Shown here: positions 20,168-29,765 of the stretch, one piece after another | Layout of the letters: every line of letters starts with the position of its first letter | How positions within the stretch are numbered: the stretch's first letter is position 1 | Source of the DNA: Saccharomyces mikatae IFO 1815 | Lineage: Eukaryota; Ascomycota; Saccharomycetes; Saccharomycetales; Saccharomycetaceae | DNA: 64,000 nt | Direction of reading: 5' to 3' | NCBI RefSeq assembly: GCF_947241705.1 | Contig: NC_079259.1 | Location: 620,001-684,000, forward strand | Notes under the pieces: generated by a model | Databases searched by the model: none | What the model saw: only the letters and a program-made list of their open reading frames with translations | Told to the model about the DNA's origin: nothing | Program-made: the position numbers and the translations under genes

Positions 20168-21925
20168 TTAACCATTCAATGTGGCTGCACTTTTCTGCTT
20201 CATTGGTTGTGTTTCCTTCAATAATAGACCAAATCTCTTATCCTTGGCCAAAGTAGCCAATTGAAAGATGCCTTGAACAATTGAATCTTCAGGATTCAAT
20301 TCATGTTGGGAATGAATCCAGCTTGGTTGACAAGTTCTAGAACCGCCAGTTAATCTCAATAATTCTGGTCTGTCGGTAGTACTTACACTAGAGTCGCACA
20401 ATACGATAGTATTGCATTCACGAGCAACTGGTAAAGAAATCGATTCCTTAGTGGAATTCAACAAGGATTTAAGTTTGATGGCTGATACACCCAATTTTGG
20501 CAGAGGTAGTTCATGCCCCGGTAATGTCAATGTAGAGGTAGCATCATAACTTAGGTTACCGTTCGGATTAGTAGCCTTCAAGATGTGGTCCCATGGAACC
20601 CATCTAGCAATTTGTACTGGACTTTCTACACACAAGTAATTGTTGGAAATCTCACTCATTCCAAGTCTAAACGATTTCAGATCCTTCTTTAAATTTTCAA
20701 GTTCTTCTTCATTTTCGTCAGTAAAGGGGAAGTTAGAAGATAGATGAGATAGCTTGAATGGATAAACACCCTGTTTATCAATCTTGGTCAATAGTTGTCT
20801 CGAGGTCTTCAGTTTGAGGATATGGGATTGAGCAAAATCTCTCACATAAACACCAGGTCTGGCAATCAATTCTCCAGCCTTATGAGATTTACCGGTGTAA
20901 GAGTCAACGGTTTCTAGAGTAACCAAACCCTTCTTGTTGCAATGTTCCAAAGAAGCCATTTTCAAATCAATCAAATAGGCTTCCCCTGATTGTGCGACAA
21001 AATCGTCACTTGGAATAGCAGAAATGTTAGTGAATGGAGTAGATTGGCCACGATCGACTACCGTCAAGTCTTTAGCATCAGTGTTAGATAGCAACTCTGC
21101 TTCCTGATGTGACTCTGTCCAAATAACACCCTTGTATTCCCTTTCGGCAACGATACCTTCGTTTTGGCCTGCTAAAAACCTTCTAATTCTTCTTACACGA
21201 GAACCAGGGACAACTCCACAGTTGTAGGATCTGGCAATAGTATCTACGATAGTTCTAATCAATTGGCCTGTGATACCATTGGAAGTTCCTCCTAATGAAG
21301 CGGGTAGCTTTTCTGGCGTCAGAGCACAAGCTAACAATGCAACTACTGTTTCCATAGCAATGTGAGCAGCTGCCACCGCATCCGCCTTACCGCCTAACAG
21401 TGGTCCGGCGGGCTGGGCAATAGCTTTAGTTTCGTCAACCGGGTAGATAACCATAGTGTGAGAAACTTCAGAGGTGTAACCATCGATGTGAACACCTAAT
21501 GTAATCTTAACTAAATCACCTGGCCTCAAGATGCCAGTCACAGATGATGCGAAAGTGGCGTCTTTACTCTTATTCCAGTTCAACAAATTTTGAGTATCAT
21601 CTATTTCGGGACACCATCCGCCAGATATTTGATCGATATCAATAGTGGTTGGAATAGCAATTCCTCTTTCATTAACTTTGTTTTTATAATACTGTTCTAA
21701 ACGAGTTAAAATAAAAGAGTCAGTTAGCAAACAAAGTTCTGACACAGTTAATTGGCGTTGTGTAGTCCTAGAGTGATATGAATCATTAATCAAAGAGGTG
21801 ACATATTTCAAGGCGGTTTGTGCAATTTGTCCAGCTGTTCTATATTTGTTCAAGACCGATTCTTGTAGGATATTTTTATCCTTTAACAAAATTTGAGTAT
21901 CCTCGTGGGAGATAGCTAGAGCCAT
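20168..21925 (-). CDS. ARX1: Arx1, pre-60S nuclear export factor
   Basis: Shuttling ribosome-assembly factor that sits at the peptide exit tunnel of pre-60S particles, binds Alb1 and nucleoporins, and is released in the cytosol by Rei1 and Jjj1. It has 585 residues (593 in S. cerevisiae). The body is a methionine-aminopeptidase-like (M24) fold, seen as GWCPEIDDTQNLL, RPGDLVKITLGVHIDGYTSE and the GITGQLIRTIVDTIARSYN helix. The family is known to have lost peptidase activity. The promoter carries PAC and RRPE elements of the ribosome-biogenesis regulon. Start ATG at 21925. Confidence 0.96.
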   Translation of the reverse strand: MALAISHEDTQILLKDKNILQESVLNKYRTAGQIAQTALKYVTSLINDSYHSRTTQRQLTVSELCLLTDSFILTRLEQYYKNKVNERGIAIPTTIDIDQISGGWCPEIDDTQNLLNWNKSKDATFASSVTGILRPGDLVKITLGVHIDGYTSEVSHTMVIYPVDETKAIAQPAGPLLGGKADAVAAAHIAMETVVALLACALTPEKLPASLGGTSNGITGQLIRTIVDTIARSYNCGVVPGSRVRRIRRFLAGQNEGIVAEREYKGVIWTESHQEAELLSNTDAKDLTVVDRGQSTPFTNISAIPSDDFVAQSGEAYLIDLKMASLEHCNKKGLVTLETVDSYTGKSHKAGELIARPGVYVRDFAQSHILKLKTSRQLLTKIDKQGVYPFKLSHLSSNFPFTDENEEELENLKKDLKSFRLGMSEISNNYLCVESPVQIARWVPWDHILKATNPNGNLSYDATSTLTLPGHELPLPKLGVSAIKLKSLLNSTKESISLPVARECNTIVLCDSSVSTTDRPELLRLTGGSRTCQPSWIHSQHELNPEDSIVQGIFQLATLAKDKRFGLLLKETQPMKQKSAATLNG

Positions 21926-21993
21926 GGTAATTTGTGCGATATTGGTCGGATCGGGGTTGTTCTTGAATATATTCTAAATAAAACGATGTTCTA

Positions 21994-22047
21994 GCTCATC
22001 TCATCTCTTTTGCTGAAATTTTTCTTTACCTCGGTAAAAAATTTTCA
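21994..22047 (-). promoter_or_regulatory. PAC and RRPE elements, ARX1 promoter
   Basis: PAC appears as GCTCATCTCATC at 21994-22005 (reverse of GATGAGATGAGC), about 70 bp upstream of the ARX1 ATG. A perfect RRPE, AAAAAATTTTCA, is at 22036-22047, with a second near-match TGAAATTTTT at about 22013. This pair marks ribosome-biogenesis genes controlled by Dot6/Tod6 and Stb3. Confidence 0.85.
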
Positions 22048-22082
22048 GAATGCATAAAAAAATAACAAGACAGAACCCTTCT

Positions 22083-22090
22083 CCGGGTAA
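22083..22090 (+). promoter_or_regulatory. Reb1 site in ARX1-STE5 divergent promoter
   Basis: CCGGGTAA is a perfect 8-bp Reb1 consensus, about 160 bp from the ARX1 ATG. Reb1 typically excludes nucleosomes from divergent promoters. Confidence 0.65.
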
Positions 22091-22784
22091 AAGGTAATTA
22101 GGGTTTATGCCCTGTCGTCAATAGGGCATTATCAACTTCCCGTCTTCTAATTTAAGAAGAGAATACAGGTTGGACCGTACAGAAGAGCAGTCACGATGAG
22201 TTATCTGAGCAGGCAGTAGAGCACCGTCCCTCAATTTATCTTGCTGTTGTTAACTGGTGTCTGCGAATACATTGTTCAATCATTTGACATAAATGAGATC
22301 TAGTGACATCAGATATACTTTGGAGAAGATAATAAGAGATTCCAAGACAGGTGATCCAAGTGAATACCAGACACAAATATTGAACATTATGTTTGTTTAA
22401 CTTTTCCTTTTTGATACAGTGTTTGGGTTAGTGAAATCAATTTAGGAAAGCGCGTTAGCTATAGATTGGACGTATACACATCGATTAGTCAAAATAAACA
22501 TGACAAAAATCAGCGCCGTATTTTTATGTGTGCTTATCATTTTGAGCCTTTTATTTTCTTTTTTCTAGTACAGCGATATATATCTTGTTAACAAATACAT
22601 CATGTACTCTTCTGCATCAAAATGCGAAAGGCGTTCATATCCAGAGAAAATACCGAGAATTTCTTTAAAAAAGTTCTAGATAAAAGAGATACAAGAAAAA
22701 AAGAAGTTTAAAATATTCTTAAATCGCAACATCATTCCCGGCACTCTTACAAAAACAACGAGGGCATCAGAAACAAACATAAAG

Positions 22785-25421
22785 ATGATCCAAACTCCTA
22801 CAAACAATATAATTTCCCCGTTTCACAATTTTGGTGATTCTACCCAGTATAATACATCTTCGAAAACTCCTAGACAGAATATTGAACTAGAAAAGCCAAA
22901 CACTCTATCCCCTTTGTCTAGGGGAAAGAAATGGACAGAAAAATTGGCCAGGTTCCAACGAAGTAGTGGTAAAAAGAAAAAACTCACGCCTTCTTCTGCT
23001 TCCTCATCCACATTTTCTTTTTCACCTGGGTCTAAGGTATCTTCTTCAAATTTTTCTGGCGATGAAGAGAGTAATATGCTAAGTACACCGTCGTCTGCTT
23101 CTACAGAATATTTAACGCCACATCCACATAGAACATCTTCTTTACCAAGACCAAATTCCAATCTTTTTTACGCGATTAATAATGATGCACCTCGATCTGA
23201 TGTGCCTTCAGAGAAGGAAAATTATAATTCTCGAACATCATATAATATTCCCCCTAAAGTCGCTCCATTTGGCTATCCGTTACCAAGAGCATCGATCAAA
23301 AAATCCTTTTTAAATGCTGCTTGTACATTATGTGATGAACCTATTTCCAGCAGAAGAAAAGGAGAGAAGATTATAGAGCTTACCTGTGGTCATCTAAGTC
23401 ACCAAGAATGTCTCATAATCTCTTTTGGTACAACTGCAAAGGAAGATGTAGGTGCGCTCTTTCCTTTTTGTGTGAAATGTAAGAAGGATGCTAACAAGGC
23501 CATTCAATGCATACCAGAAAATGATGAATTAAAAGATCTACTAATTTCAGATTTTTTGATTCATAAAATTCCAGATTCTGAGGTATCGAAAATACCCCAG
23601 TCACGGTTTCCTCTTTCTTCTCCGCTATTGCCTCCTTTTGGCTTATCGTATACACCAGTCGAAAGACAAACGATATATTCACAAACTCCAAACCTTGGTT
23701 CAAATCTCATATTAGCGGCACCTCCCAAGGATAGAAACCAAATTCCACAACAATACTCAAAAAGTTCATTCCTAAATTCACCCTTAAGACATAGAAGAAC
23801 ATCGAAAGCTGCCTCTATTTTTACATCCACCTCGACGATGTCACCGGCTAACGATTCTATATCCGCTATTTCTGATTCTATGAAACAGAAGGTTAGAGAA
23901 ACCAAAATACCACTACCGTTGTTAAGATCATATTTTATTCAAGTTCTTTTGAACAATTTCCAGAACGAATTGCAAGATTGGAGGATAGACGGGGATTATG
24001 GATTATTACGACTGGTAGACAAATTAATGGTCTCCAAAGATGGACAAAATTACCTACAGTGTTGGTGTTTCCTATTTGAAAATGCGCTAATAATAACAGA
24101 AATGAATAGTGATGTTGATGTTATGGAGATTAGCCTTAAGAATTTAGAAGTATTTGCCCCAATAACCAACTTGAAAATGACCACACTTAAAGCTTCTGTT
24201 CTCAAGTGCACTTTAAATAAACAGGATTGCATCGTTTCATCAGAGCTTTACATCGTTCAAAATATAAACTCAGATGCAAGCACAACTGTACAGAAATGGA
24301 TATCAGGTTTATTAAACCATGATTTTGTATTTGATGAAGCCAATATTACCTCCACATTGCCTATTCTTCCGATTTTAAAGAACTTTTCAAATAATGCAAA
24401 CGACAGTGGATATGAGACAAGTACCTTTCTAGGTTTAATTAATCCTAACAAAGTTGTTGAGGTTGGAAATATGAATCAAAGTAATGATACTGTAGTTATA
24501 AGGAGGGGATTCACTCTAGATTCAACTGAATCATCTAGGCACAGTACTGTCGATAGTATACGATCTGTTTTGACTACGATAAGCTCAGTTCTTTCACTAA
24601 AACGAGAAAAACCTGACAATTTGGTAATAATTATACAAGTCGATTTTACAAAACTGAAGGAGCAAGAAAGTTTAATCGTTATATATAACAGCTTAAAAGC
24701 TTTAACGATCAAGTTTTCACGTCTGCAGTTTTGTTTTGTAGATCGAAATAATAATGTTTTGGATTATGGGTCAGTATTACACAAGATAGATTCACCGGAT
24801 TTCATTTCAAAGCTCAAATCAAAGTGTTCTTTGTCACAATTTTCTTCCATCTGGTTGAAAGATGCTTTATACCCAGGGAAGATTCATGAGAATTTGGGTA
24901 TTGTAGTTGTTTCAAATAATAATATGGAAGCAAGTAAATCTGTATTATTTCAAGATTACAAATGCTTTAGAAGCCTTGGAAGAAGAAGGCCAAATGAATT
25001 GAAGGTTAAAGTAGGCTACTTGAACGTGGACTATAGTGATAACATAAGTGAACTAGTCGAAGTGAGCTCCTGGACTTTTGTTTTAGAAACTCTTTGTTGT
25101 AGTTTTAGCTTAAGCTTTGATGATGATGACGACGATGACGAAGAGTATTATGATGACTCAACTGAAAATGAGCTTGATAATACTTCAAGATCACTATCTG
25201 ATGTTGAATCCACAACTACCATTCATATTGGTTCTCCATTTGATGTTGAAGCCGTTGCTGTAGGTATAGCGAATGATATAAGTTCTCATACTCAAAATGA
25301 ATACGGTAATATAACAAATCTAGAAACTGTTACTTCTGCAGTGGAGTCAGCACCAATCCCAAATATTAAGTTTTCGATTTGTTCTGATGGAGAAAGTGCT
25401 AATGAAGGTGACTTTGATTAA
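22785..25421 (+). CDS. STE5: Ste5, pheromone-response MAPK scaffold (C-terminus shortened)
   Basis: Scaffold that binds Ste4 (G-beta), Ste11, Ste7 and Fus3 and recruits the mating MAPK cascade to the membrane. An N-terminal basic, amphipathic membrane-binding segment is near residues 41-65. The RING-H2 domain starts with C180 and C183 and ends near 236. A PH-like domain lies at about 385-520 and a VWA-like domain at about 590-785. The C-terminal region is acidic. The product is 878 residues against 917 in S. cerevisiae. The frame ends at TAA 25419-25421, and the next 14 in-frame codons still resemble the S. cerevisiae tail, so the tail was lost by a nonsense change. All mapped binding domains remain, so I expect the gene to be functional. 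Confidence 0.95.
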   Translation: MIQTPTNNIISPFHNFGDSTQYNTSSKTPRQNIELEKPNTLSPLSRGKKWTEKLARFQRSSGKKKKLTPSSASSSTFSFSPGSKVSSSNFSGDEESNMLSTPSSASTEYLTPHPHRTSSLPRPNSNLFYAINNDAPRSDVPSEKENYNSRTSYNIPPKVAPFGYPLPRASIKKSFLNAACTLCDEPISSRRKGEKIIELTCGHLSHQECLIISFGTTAKEDVGALFPFCVKCKKDANKAIQCIPENDELKDLLISDFLIHKIPDSEVSKIPQSRFPLSSPLLPPFGLSYTPVERQTIYSQTPNLGSNLILAAPPKDRNQIPQQYSKSSFLNSPLRHRRTSKAASIFTSTSTMSPANDSISAISDSMKQKVRETKIPLPLLRSYFIQVLLNNFQNELQDWRIDGDYGLLRLVDKLMVSKDGQNYLQCWCFLFENALIITEMNSDVDVMEISLKNLEVFAPITNLKMTTLKASVLKCTLNKQDCIVSSELYIVQNINSDASTTVQKWISGLLNHDFVFDEANITSTLPILPILKNFSNNANDSGYETSTFLGLINPNKVVEVGNMNQSNDTVVIRRGFTLDSTESSRHSTVDSIRSVLTTISSVLSLKREKPDNLVIIIQVDFTKLKEQESLIVIYNSLKALTIKFSRLQFCFVDRNNNVLDYGSVLHKIDSPDFISKLKSKCSLSQFSSIWLKDALYPGKIHENLGIVVVSNNNMEASKSVLFQDYKCFRSLGRRRPNELKVKVGYLNVDYSDNISELVEVSSWTFVLETLCCSFSLSFDDDDDDDEEYYDDSTENELDNTSRSLSDVESTTTIHIGSPFDVEAVAVGIANDISSHTQNEYGNITNLETVTSAVESAPIPNIKFSICSDGESANEGDFD

Positions 25422-25504
25422 AGAATCGATGAAATAGCACGACGTAGTTCAATTTCGAGTTTGTGGAGAATGGTAAGCAAACTTATCCATTGCACTGCAC
25501 ATAG
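25422..25504 (+). pseudogene. Decayed remnant of the STE5 C-terminal tail
   Basis: Directly after the STE5 stop, codons 25422-25463 read R-I-D-E-I-A-R-R-S-S-I-S-S-L, close to the S. cerevisiae tail I recall (IDGITRRSSFSSL). After a 1-nt deletion at about 25464-25465 the next frame reads ENGKQTYPLHCT and ends at TAG 25502-25504, resembling the S. cerevisiae end (ESGNNNCPLH...). This is a remnant, not a separate gene. The comparison rests on my memory of the S. cerevisiae sequence. Confidence 0.65.
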
Positions 25505-25586
25505 ATCATATTTAGAGTACATATTTAATTCTATGCAAATAATATGACGAGGAAACATCCTCTGAATGTACCATAACTATATTAGA

Positions 25587-28500
25587 TCATTTAGCCTGAT
25601 TTTGTCCATTTGAAGAGGATGCTGCTCTTCTCAGTCTTTCAAGCTCATAGTAAATAGACATTACCCAAAGATCTCTTTCCTGTCTTGACCTTGCCATAAA
25701 GACCATCGACTTACCGCTTACACCCAACTTTTTAGTGAAATGTATTTTATCCGTGTTATTTGGAACATCAGGGTTATCTATGTCAACTTCTAAAGCAGAA
25801 AGTTGATCAACAAAGTTACATTGCCCGTCATAAGTTTTTGTATAGGAGTTCTCACTCTCTTTCTTTCGCGATCGATTGCTAGAAAGAGCACGTCTTGTTC
25901 CAAACCAAAGGGTAAAGCACCGTGAACTTTCATCTTCTACAGATCGCCATCCATCCCCATAAACTCGAGGAAGAGCATGAGATCCATAATTTATTTCATC
26001 AAAAGTACGATCTCTCTGCAAAAGATCCAACTCAGTTGTAGTTCCCGAGTATAAATAGCAATCATCAATCGGAATAGTCATATAATGCGCATACTCCAAA
26101 ACTTCATTAGCAAAGCCTGTAGTTGATCTATGAAAGCAGTGGAACAAAACAATAAAGCCAGATATCAAAACAACGTAGTACTTCGAGAAAACAGAGTGTT
26201 TGTGAGGTTTTTGATATAAAGGGCCCTTTTGAATTATCGGTCTACTTAGTGATATTCCGTTTGCGTTAAATGTCTGTTCATCTGCGCGTCCATGTTCTAT
26301 GATCCAGCGCAATGTATTCTCACCAATCTTTGTTTCCTCTTCTCCATTCAGCATCAAAAGACCTGCGTTGGAACGTCTTATTTTTAGTAGCCTTTCTGTA
26401 TCTTCCCTTTGTTTACTTTTCCAATAGGATGACATCTGTTTCAGTTTAATGACCCATTGTTCTGCAACTGTTACTGATGAAGCAAGAAGCTTCAATAGAA
26501 GACCATTTGATGTTTCTATATTTATGATAGACTGCGAAACATCATCAACTTCGTAACTCTTGTGCCAAAACATTTCACTAGCCTCTTTGTATACCCCATA
26601 CTTTATTTTATCAGACTCGCAATCAGTCCTTGCTCCTTGGTATATATCTTTCACCTCAGTTAGGTCAATCAAGGTGTCTGATTTCAGTATTTGGTCGATC
26701 CTTCGATGAAAACAATGGAAAGCATAAAAATCTCTGGAATCATACTCATGTTGATTTGTTTCACAGTTCATCCATTCGATATGATCTTCTGCATCTAAGG
26801 GATAGGGTTGTTGCTCGTAAATTTCTGGAATTTTTTTCCACTGTTTCCAAATCTCTTCTTTTTCTGTTTCAGTGCTAGTCTCATCAATCATAGAATCTAT
26901 AGGTAATGGAGGATTTGCTCTATATGATTTCATAGAAAAAAATAAGTTATCACATGTGAAAAAGTAAGCTGTTGCAATACTATATTTACCAAAATGTGTC
27001 CTCGCAGACCCATATTTGTCAGTCAATCTTATCAAAAACCCTTCAACAGGTGGCATTTCTTTCCAACATTCTCCTTTTATGGATTTTGTTTCCCTTGAAC
27101 AGCTTGCAATTGGTCTATACTGAATGAGGTGAGATTGACAAAATGCGAAAATTCCGGTAGTTAAAGAATCCTCGTCGCATGGAATCCATTCGAGTCTATC
27201 ATATCTCTTCAAAGCACATCCTAGCACAGAATTCTCTGCATCCCATTTTTTTATTAGATAATCATAGTTTGCAGATTTTAATTTTTCTAAGATGGCAATT
27301 GTGAAATATCGCAAAAGAGGATGCTGAAAAATTTTATAGCCTTTTTGAAGAAAACATATCTTCAAACTGTTCTTTTCCTGATTACCTAAATCTCTTAATT
27401 TTTGGAATGTTATTTCATTCAAGTTGATTTTTATCGATATTTCTGTTTGTGGAATCTTTAAGTTGATAGTAGGTGTAAATAACTGTCGACCCAAAGATTC
27501 AAGGAGGAACTTGTACCATCTGCCAGAGGAGTGAATGCTACTACACCTTAAAATGAATATTTTAACAGGAGAATAGCGTTTCAACTCGTCCTTGTTTTCT
27601 ATGGTCTCATCTATATATCCATCTAATCTCTTATCAGGTTTCTGTATGGATATAGTTTTGTCCAGGGAGCTATAAAACTTTACAATACAGTTTCTTGAAA
27701 GAAAAAAATCCAACGGATTACGATGATACTTTGTGGCTATGGTACTAATATCCTCAATTTCTGGGATGTGGCGGTGACGGTAAAATTGTAAAAGAATGGG
27801 AGGATCAAACTTTCCTGTAGATCTTGCTATCACGATATATTCTTTCCATCTTTCACTGACCCTTGTATCAAAACACTCGTTTTCAGAGAAGGTTGGAAGC
27901 GGTACCTTATTTTGTATAGCCTCTTTTACCATCACTAACATTTTTTCTTTTTTTAGGATTTGGCCAGTACGTTTCCTGGTTGTCGCTTTACTTGTTAGTG
28001 TACTCGTCATGCCCAAAAAAGTTCCAACACTATTTTTGAGTTTGCAGCTAGTTCTGCTTCTAGCATTATGAACATGCTTTCTTATATGATGGGAATTCTT
28101 AGAGACTAACTTGTCGTGTACAGCTTTCTCATCCATTGTCAATTCCGTCGGCCATGGTGGTAAGACACTAAAAAAAGGAAATTGGCTCGAATTTAACTTG
28201 TCAATTTCTTCATATAAAATCTTCTTTCTTTTCTGAAAAGCATCAGAAATCTTCTGTCTTGCATCAGGGTGAACTTTTTCATCCTGAGAGGTTCTCCACA
28301 CCATAAAGTTTTCTTTTTCCATACTTTGTAGTGCTTCATAAATGATTTTCTCATTCACATTTAACGGCAAATTATCGATAGTATTAGATGTAGAAAATCC
28401 ATCACTCAGATCATTGGAATGTCTATATTGTTGTGATCCATTTGGGAAACTACGTGTTGTTCCGAGATTTGCCAGGTTCATATCTCCAACTATACTACCG

Positions 28501-29330
28501 GGGGAATGTCTTAAAGTGTCCTCTGAAGGCCTCCTAATAAAATTGAAGTCTGTTCCTTTAACCTTCCTGATTGAAGAGCCACTTGGTATTCGATCGAAGC
28601 GAGGATGATCTTCTCTAGAAAGGCTTTCTATTTGCTGTTCATTCTTTCGATTCGGATTTAAAGAAGCCTGCCCAATTCTTTCGTTTATCTTGTCGTACAA
28701 TTCTTTATGCGAAGTTGATTTGATCACCGTAGACTTTACCGCATCGTCCAGAGGTGGATTATATTTATTAGAAGGCCCTGCATTCCTTTCTTCCGAAGCA
28801 TTTCTTTGCACAAAGCTTTGAATAGAAGAGCTTCTACATCTTTTTGGTAGATTTATTTTACGTTTGCTGCTCTGCACAGGGCTTGATTTAGTTCTTTCTA
28901 TCTGCGCCTCTGAATCCTTTAGATAACGACTGTTGTAGATTGATGTCTTGTCTTCATATTGCCATGTAAAGTGCTTTCTCAAGTACGATGCACTTGGGGT
29001 TTTTCCCACACGCTTTTTGTAAATTGTTCCATAGCCGTATCTTTTTAACATATCCGATTGCTTTCTAACCTTTCGAAGTGAAATTTTAGTTATAAGCTTC
29101 CAAACCTGACTATTTTGATCAGCGTACCATTGTTTTGGAATACCGCCCAATAAAGTAACCTGCGAGCATTTTGAAAGTTCTGTAGGTGGAACATACGACA
29201 ACCTAAATGCTGTGAAGGAATGTCGAGGAATAGTGAACACCTTAACGTTTACATTTTGTGGTGAGCTGAAGTTAATCACTCGCTGCGCATAACTAATATC
29301 ATCTTCCACAATGGCGACAATAGAATCCAT
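25587..29330 (-). CDS. SPO71: Spo71, sporulation-specific PH-domain protein
   Basis: Meiosis-specific protein needed for prospore-membrane growth; with Spo73 it recruits the lipid-transfer protein Vps13. The ATG at 29330 (MDSIVAIVED) is used because the open frame to 29342 begins with TTG. This gives 1247 residues (1245 in S. cerevisiae). Two PH-type regions are expected: one in the second half, and a C-terminal one at about 1030-1240 whose end reads FMARSRQERDLWVMSIYYELERL. A basic, Ser-rich disordered region fills about 100-330. It is convergent with STE5. An MSE-like CGCAAA core is at 29468-29473, about 140 bp upstream. Confidence 0.94.
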   Translation of the reverse strand: MDSIVAIVEDDISYAQRVINFSSPQNVNVKVFTIPRHSFTAFRLSYVPPTELSKCSQVTLLGGIPKQWYADQNSQVWKLITKISLRKVRKQSDMLKRYGYGTIYKKRVGKTPSASYLRKHFTWQYEDKTSIYNSRYLKDSEAQIERTKSSPVQSSKRKINLPKRCRSSSIQSFVQRNASEERNAGPSNKYNPPLDDAVKSTVIKSTSHKELYDKINERIGQASLNPNRKNEQQIESLSREDHPRFDRIPSGSSIRKVKGTDFNFIRRPSEDTLRHSPGSIVGDMNLANLGTTRSFPNGSQQYRHSNDLSDGFSTSNTIDNLPLNVNEKIIYEALQSMEKENFMVWRTSQDEKVHPDARQKISDAFQKRKKILYEEIDKLNSSQFPFFSVLPPWPTELTMDEKAVHDKLVSKNSHHIRKHVHNARSRTSCKLKNSVGTFLGMTSTLTSKATTRKRTGQILKKEKMLVMVKEAIQNKVPLPTFSENECFDTRVSERWKEYIVIARSTGKFDPPILLQFYRHRHIPEIEDISTIATKYHRNPLDFFLSRNCIVKFYSSLDKTISIQKPDKRLDGYIDETIENKDELKRYSPVKIFILRCSSIHSSGRWYKFLLESLGRQLFTPTINLKIPQTEISIKINLNEITFQKLRDLGNQEKNSLKICFLQKGYKIFQHPLLRYFTIAILEKLKSANYDYLIKKWDAENSVLGCALKRYDRLEWIPCDEDSLTTGIFAFCQSHLIQYRPIASCSRETKSIKGECWKEMPPVEGFLIRLTDKYGSARTHFGKYSIATAYFFTCDNLFFSMKSYRANPPLPIDSMIDETSTETEKEEIWKQWKKIPEIYEQQPYPLDAEDHIEWMNCETNQHEYDSRDFYAFHCFHRRIDQILKSDTLIDLTEVKDIYQGARTDCESDKIKYGVYKEASEMFWHKSYEVDDVSQSIINIETSNGLLLKLLASSVTVAEQWVIKLKQMSSYWKSKQREDTERLLKIRRSNAGLLMLNGEEETKIGENTLRWIIEHGRADEQTFNANGISLSRPIIQKGPLYQKPHKHSVFSKYYVVLISGFIVLFHCFHRSTTGFANEVLEYAHYMTIPIDDCYLYSGTTTELDLLQRDRTFDEINYGSHALPRVYGDGWRSVEDESSRCFTLWFGTRRALSSNRSRKKESENSYTKTYDGQCNFVDQLSALEVDIDNPDVPNNTDKIHFTKKLGVSGKSMVFMARSRQERDLWVMSIYYELERLRRAASSSNGQNQAK

Positions 29331-29765
29331 GTTTTCAGACAATTCAAACTGTATGTGCTTTTTCTTTAAAGTCGCTGCAGTTATTTTTTATTCTTTTCTT
29401 GATGTTTAAACCACACATAACTTTTTAACCACAATGATTCTGTTATAAGAATTCTTTTGAAGTACGGCGCAAACTCCGAATTTTGCATAAAAAGTTGAAA
29501 AAAGGCCACTTGCCCTTAAAAAAAAATAACAAATCTTTTGAAAGAGAGATCTGCCAATGAGGAAAATAACATGAATGAAGAATACAGAGTAAATCAAGTG
29601 GATTTCTTAAAACTGTTTCACCCAGGATACTAGGATCTATCTTTCGTGAAACAGATGTGGTATTTTTCCTGAAACTAATAAATGAATATGAAACAATTAG
29701 TACCTCTATTGAGATTTATTACATGTTACATACATAGGAACAAATGTTTTCGCGTTATAGTCTAT
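29331..29765. other. SPO71 promoter and TMS1 3' region
   Basis: 435 bp with a cluster of TGAAACA elements (29614-29695, listed separately), an MSE-like CGCAAA core at 29468-29473 and an A-run near 29518-29526. No gene is seen. Confidence 0.5.
29614..29695. promoter_or_regulatory. Cluster of pheromone-response-like elements upstream of SPO71
   Basis: Three perfect TGAAACA cores: 29614-29620 (reverse), 29647-29653 and 29689-29695, plus a TGAAACT near 29670. The first two form a 9-bp perfect inverted repeat (CTGTTTCAC and GTGAAACAG) with a 24-bp spacer. TGAAACA is the Ste12 binding core. The cluster is 284-365 bp upstream of the SPO71 ATG and in the TMS1 3' flank. Function is inference. Confidence 0.45.

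Larger units (their letters stand above)
21926..22784. other. ARX1-STE5 divergent promoter region
   Basis: 859 bp shared by two divergent genes. The ARX1 side has PAC, RRPE and a CCGGGTAA Reb1 site. The STE5 side is AT-rich; a GAAACA near 22770 resembles half a pheromone-response element. No gene is seen between them. Confidence 0.6.
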
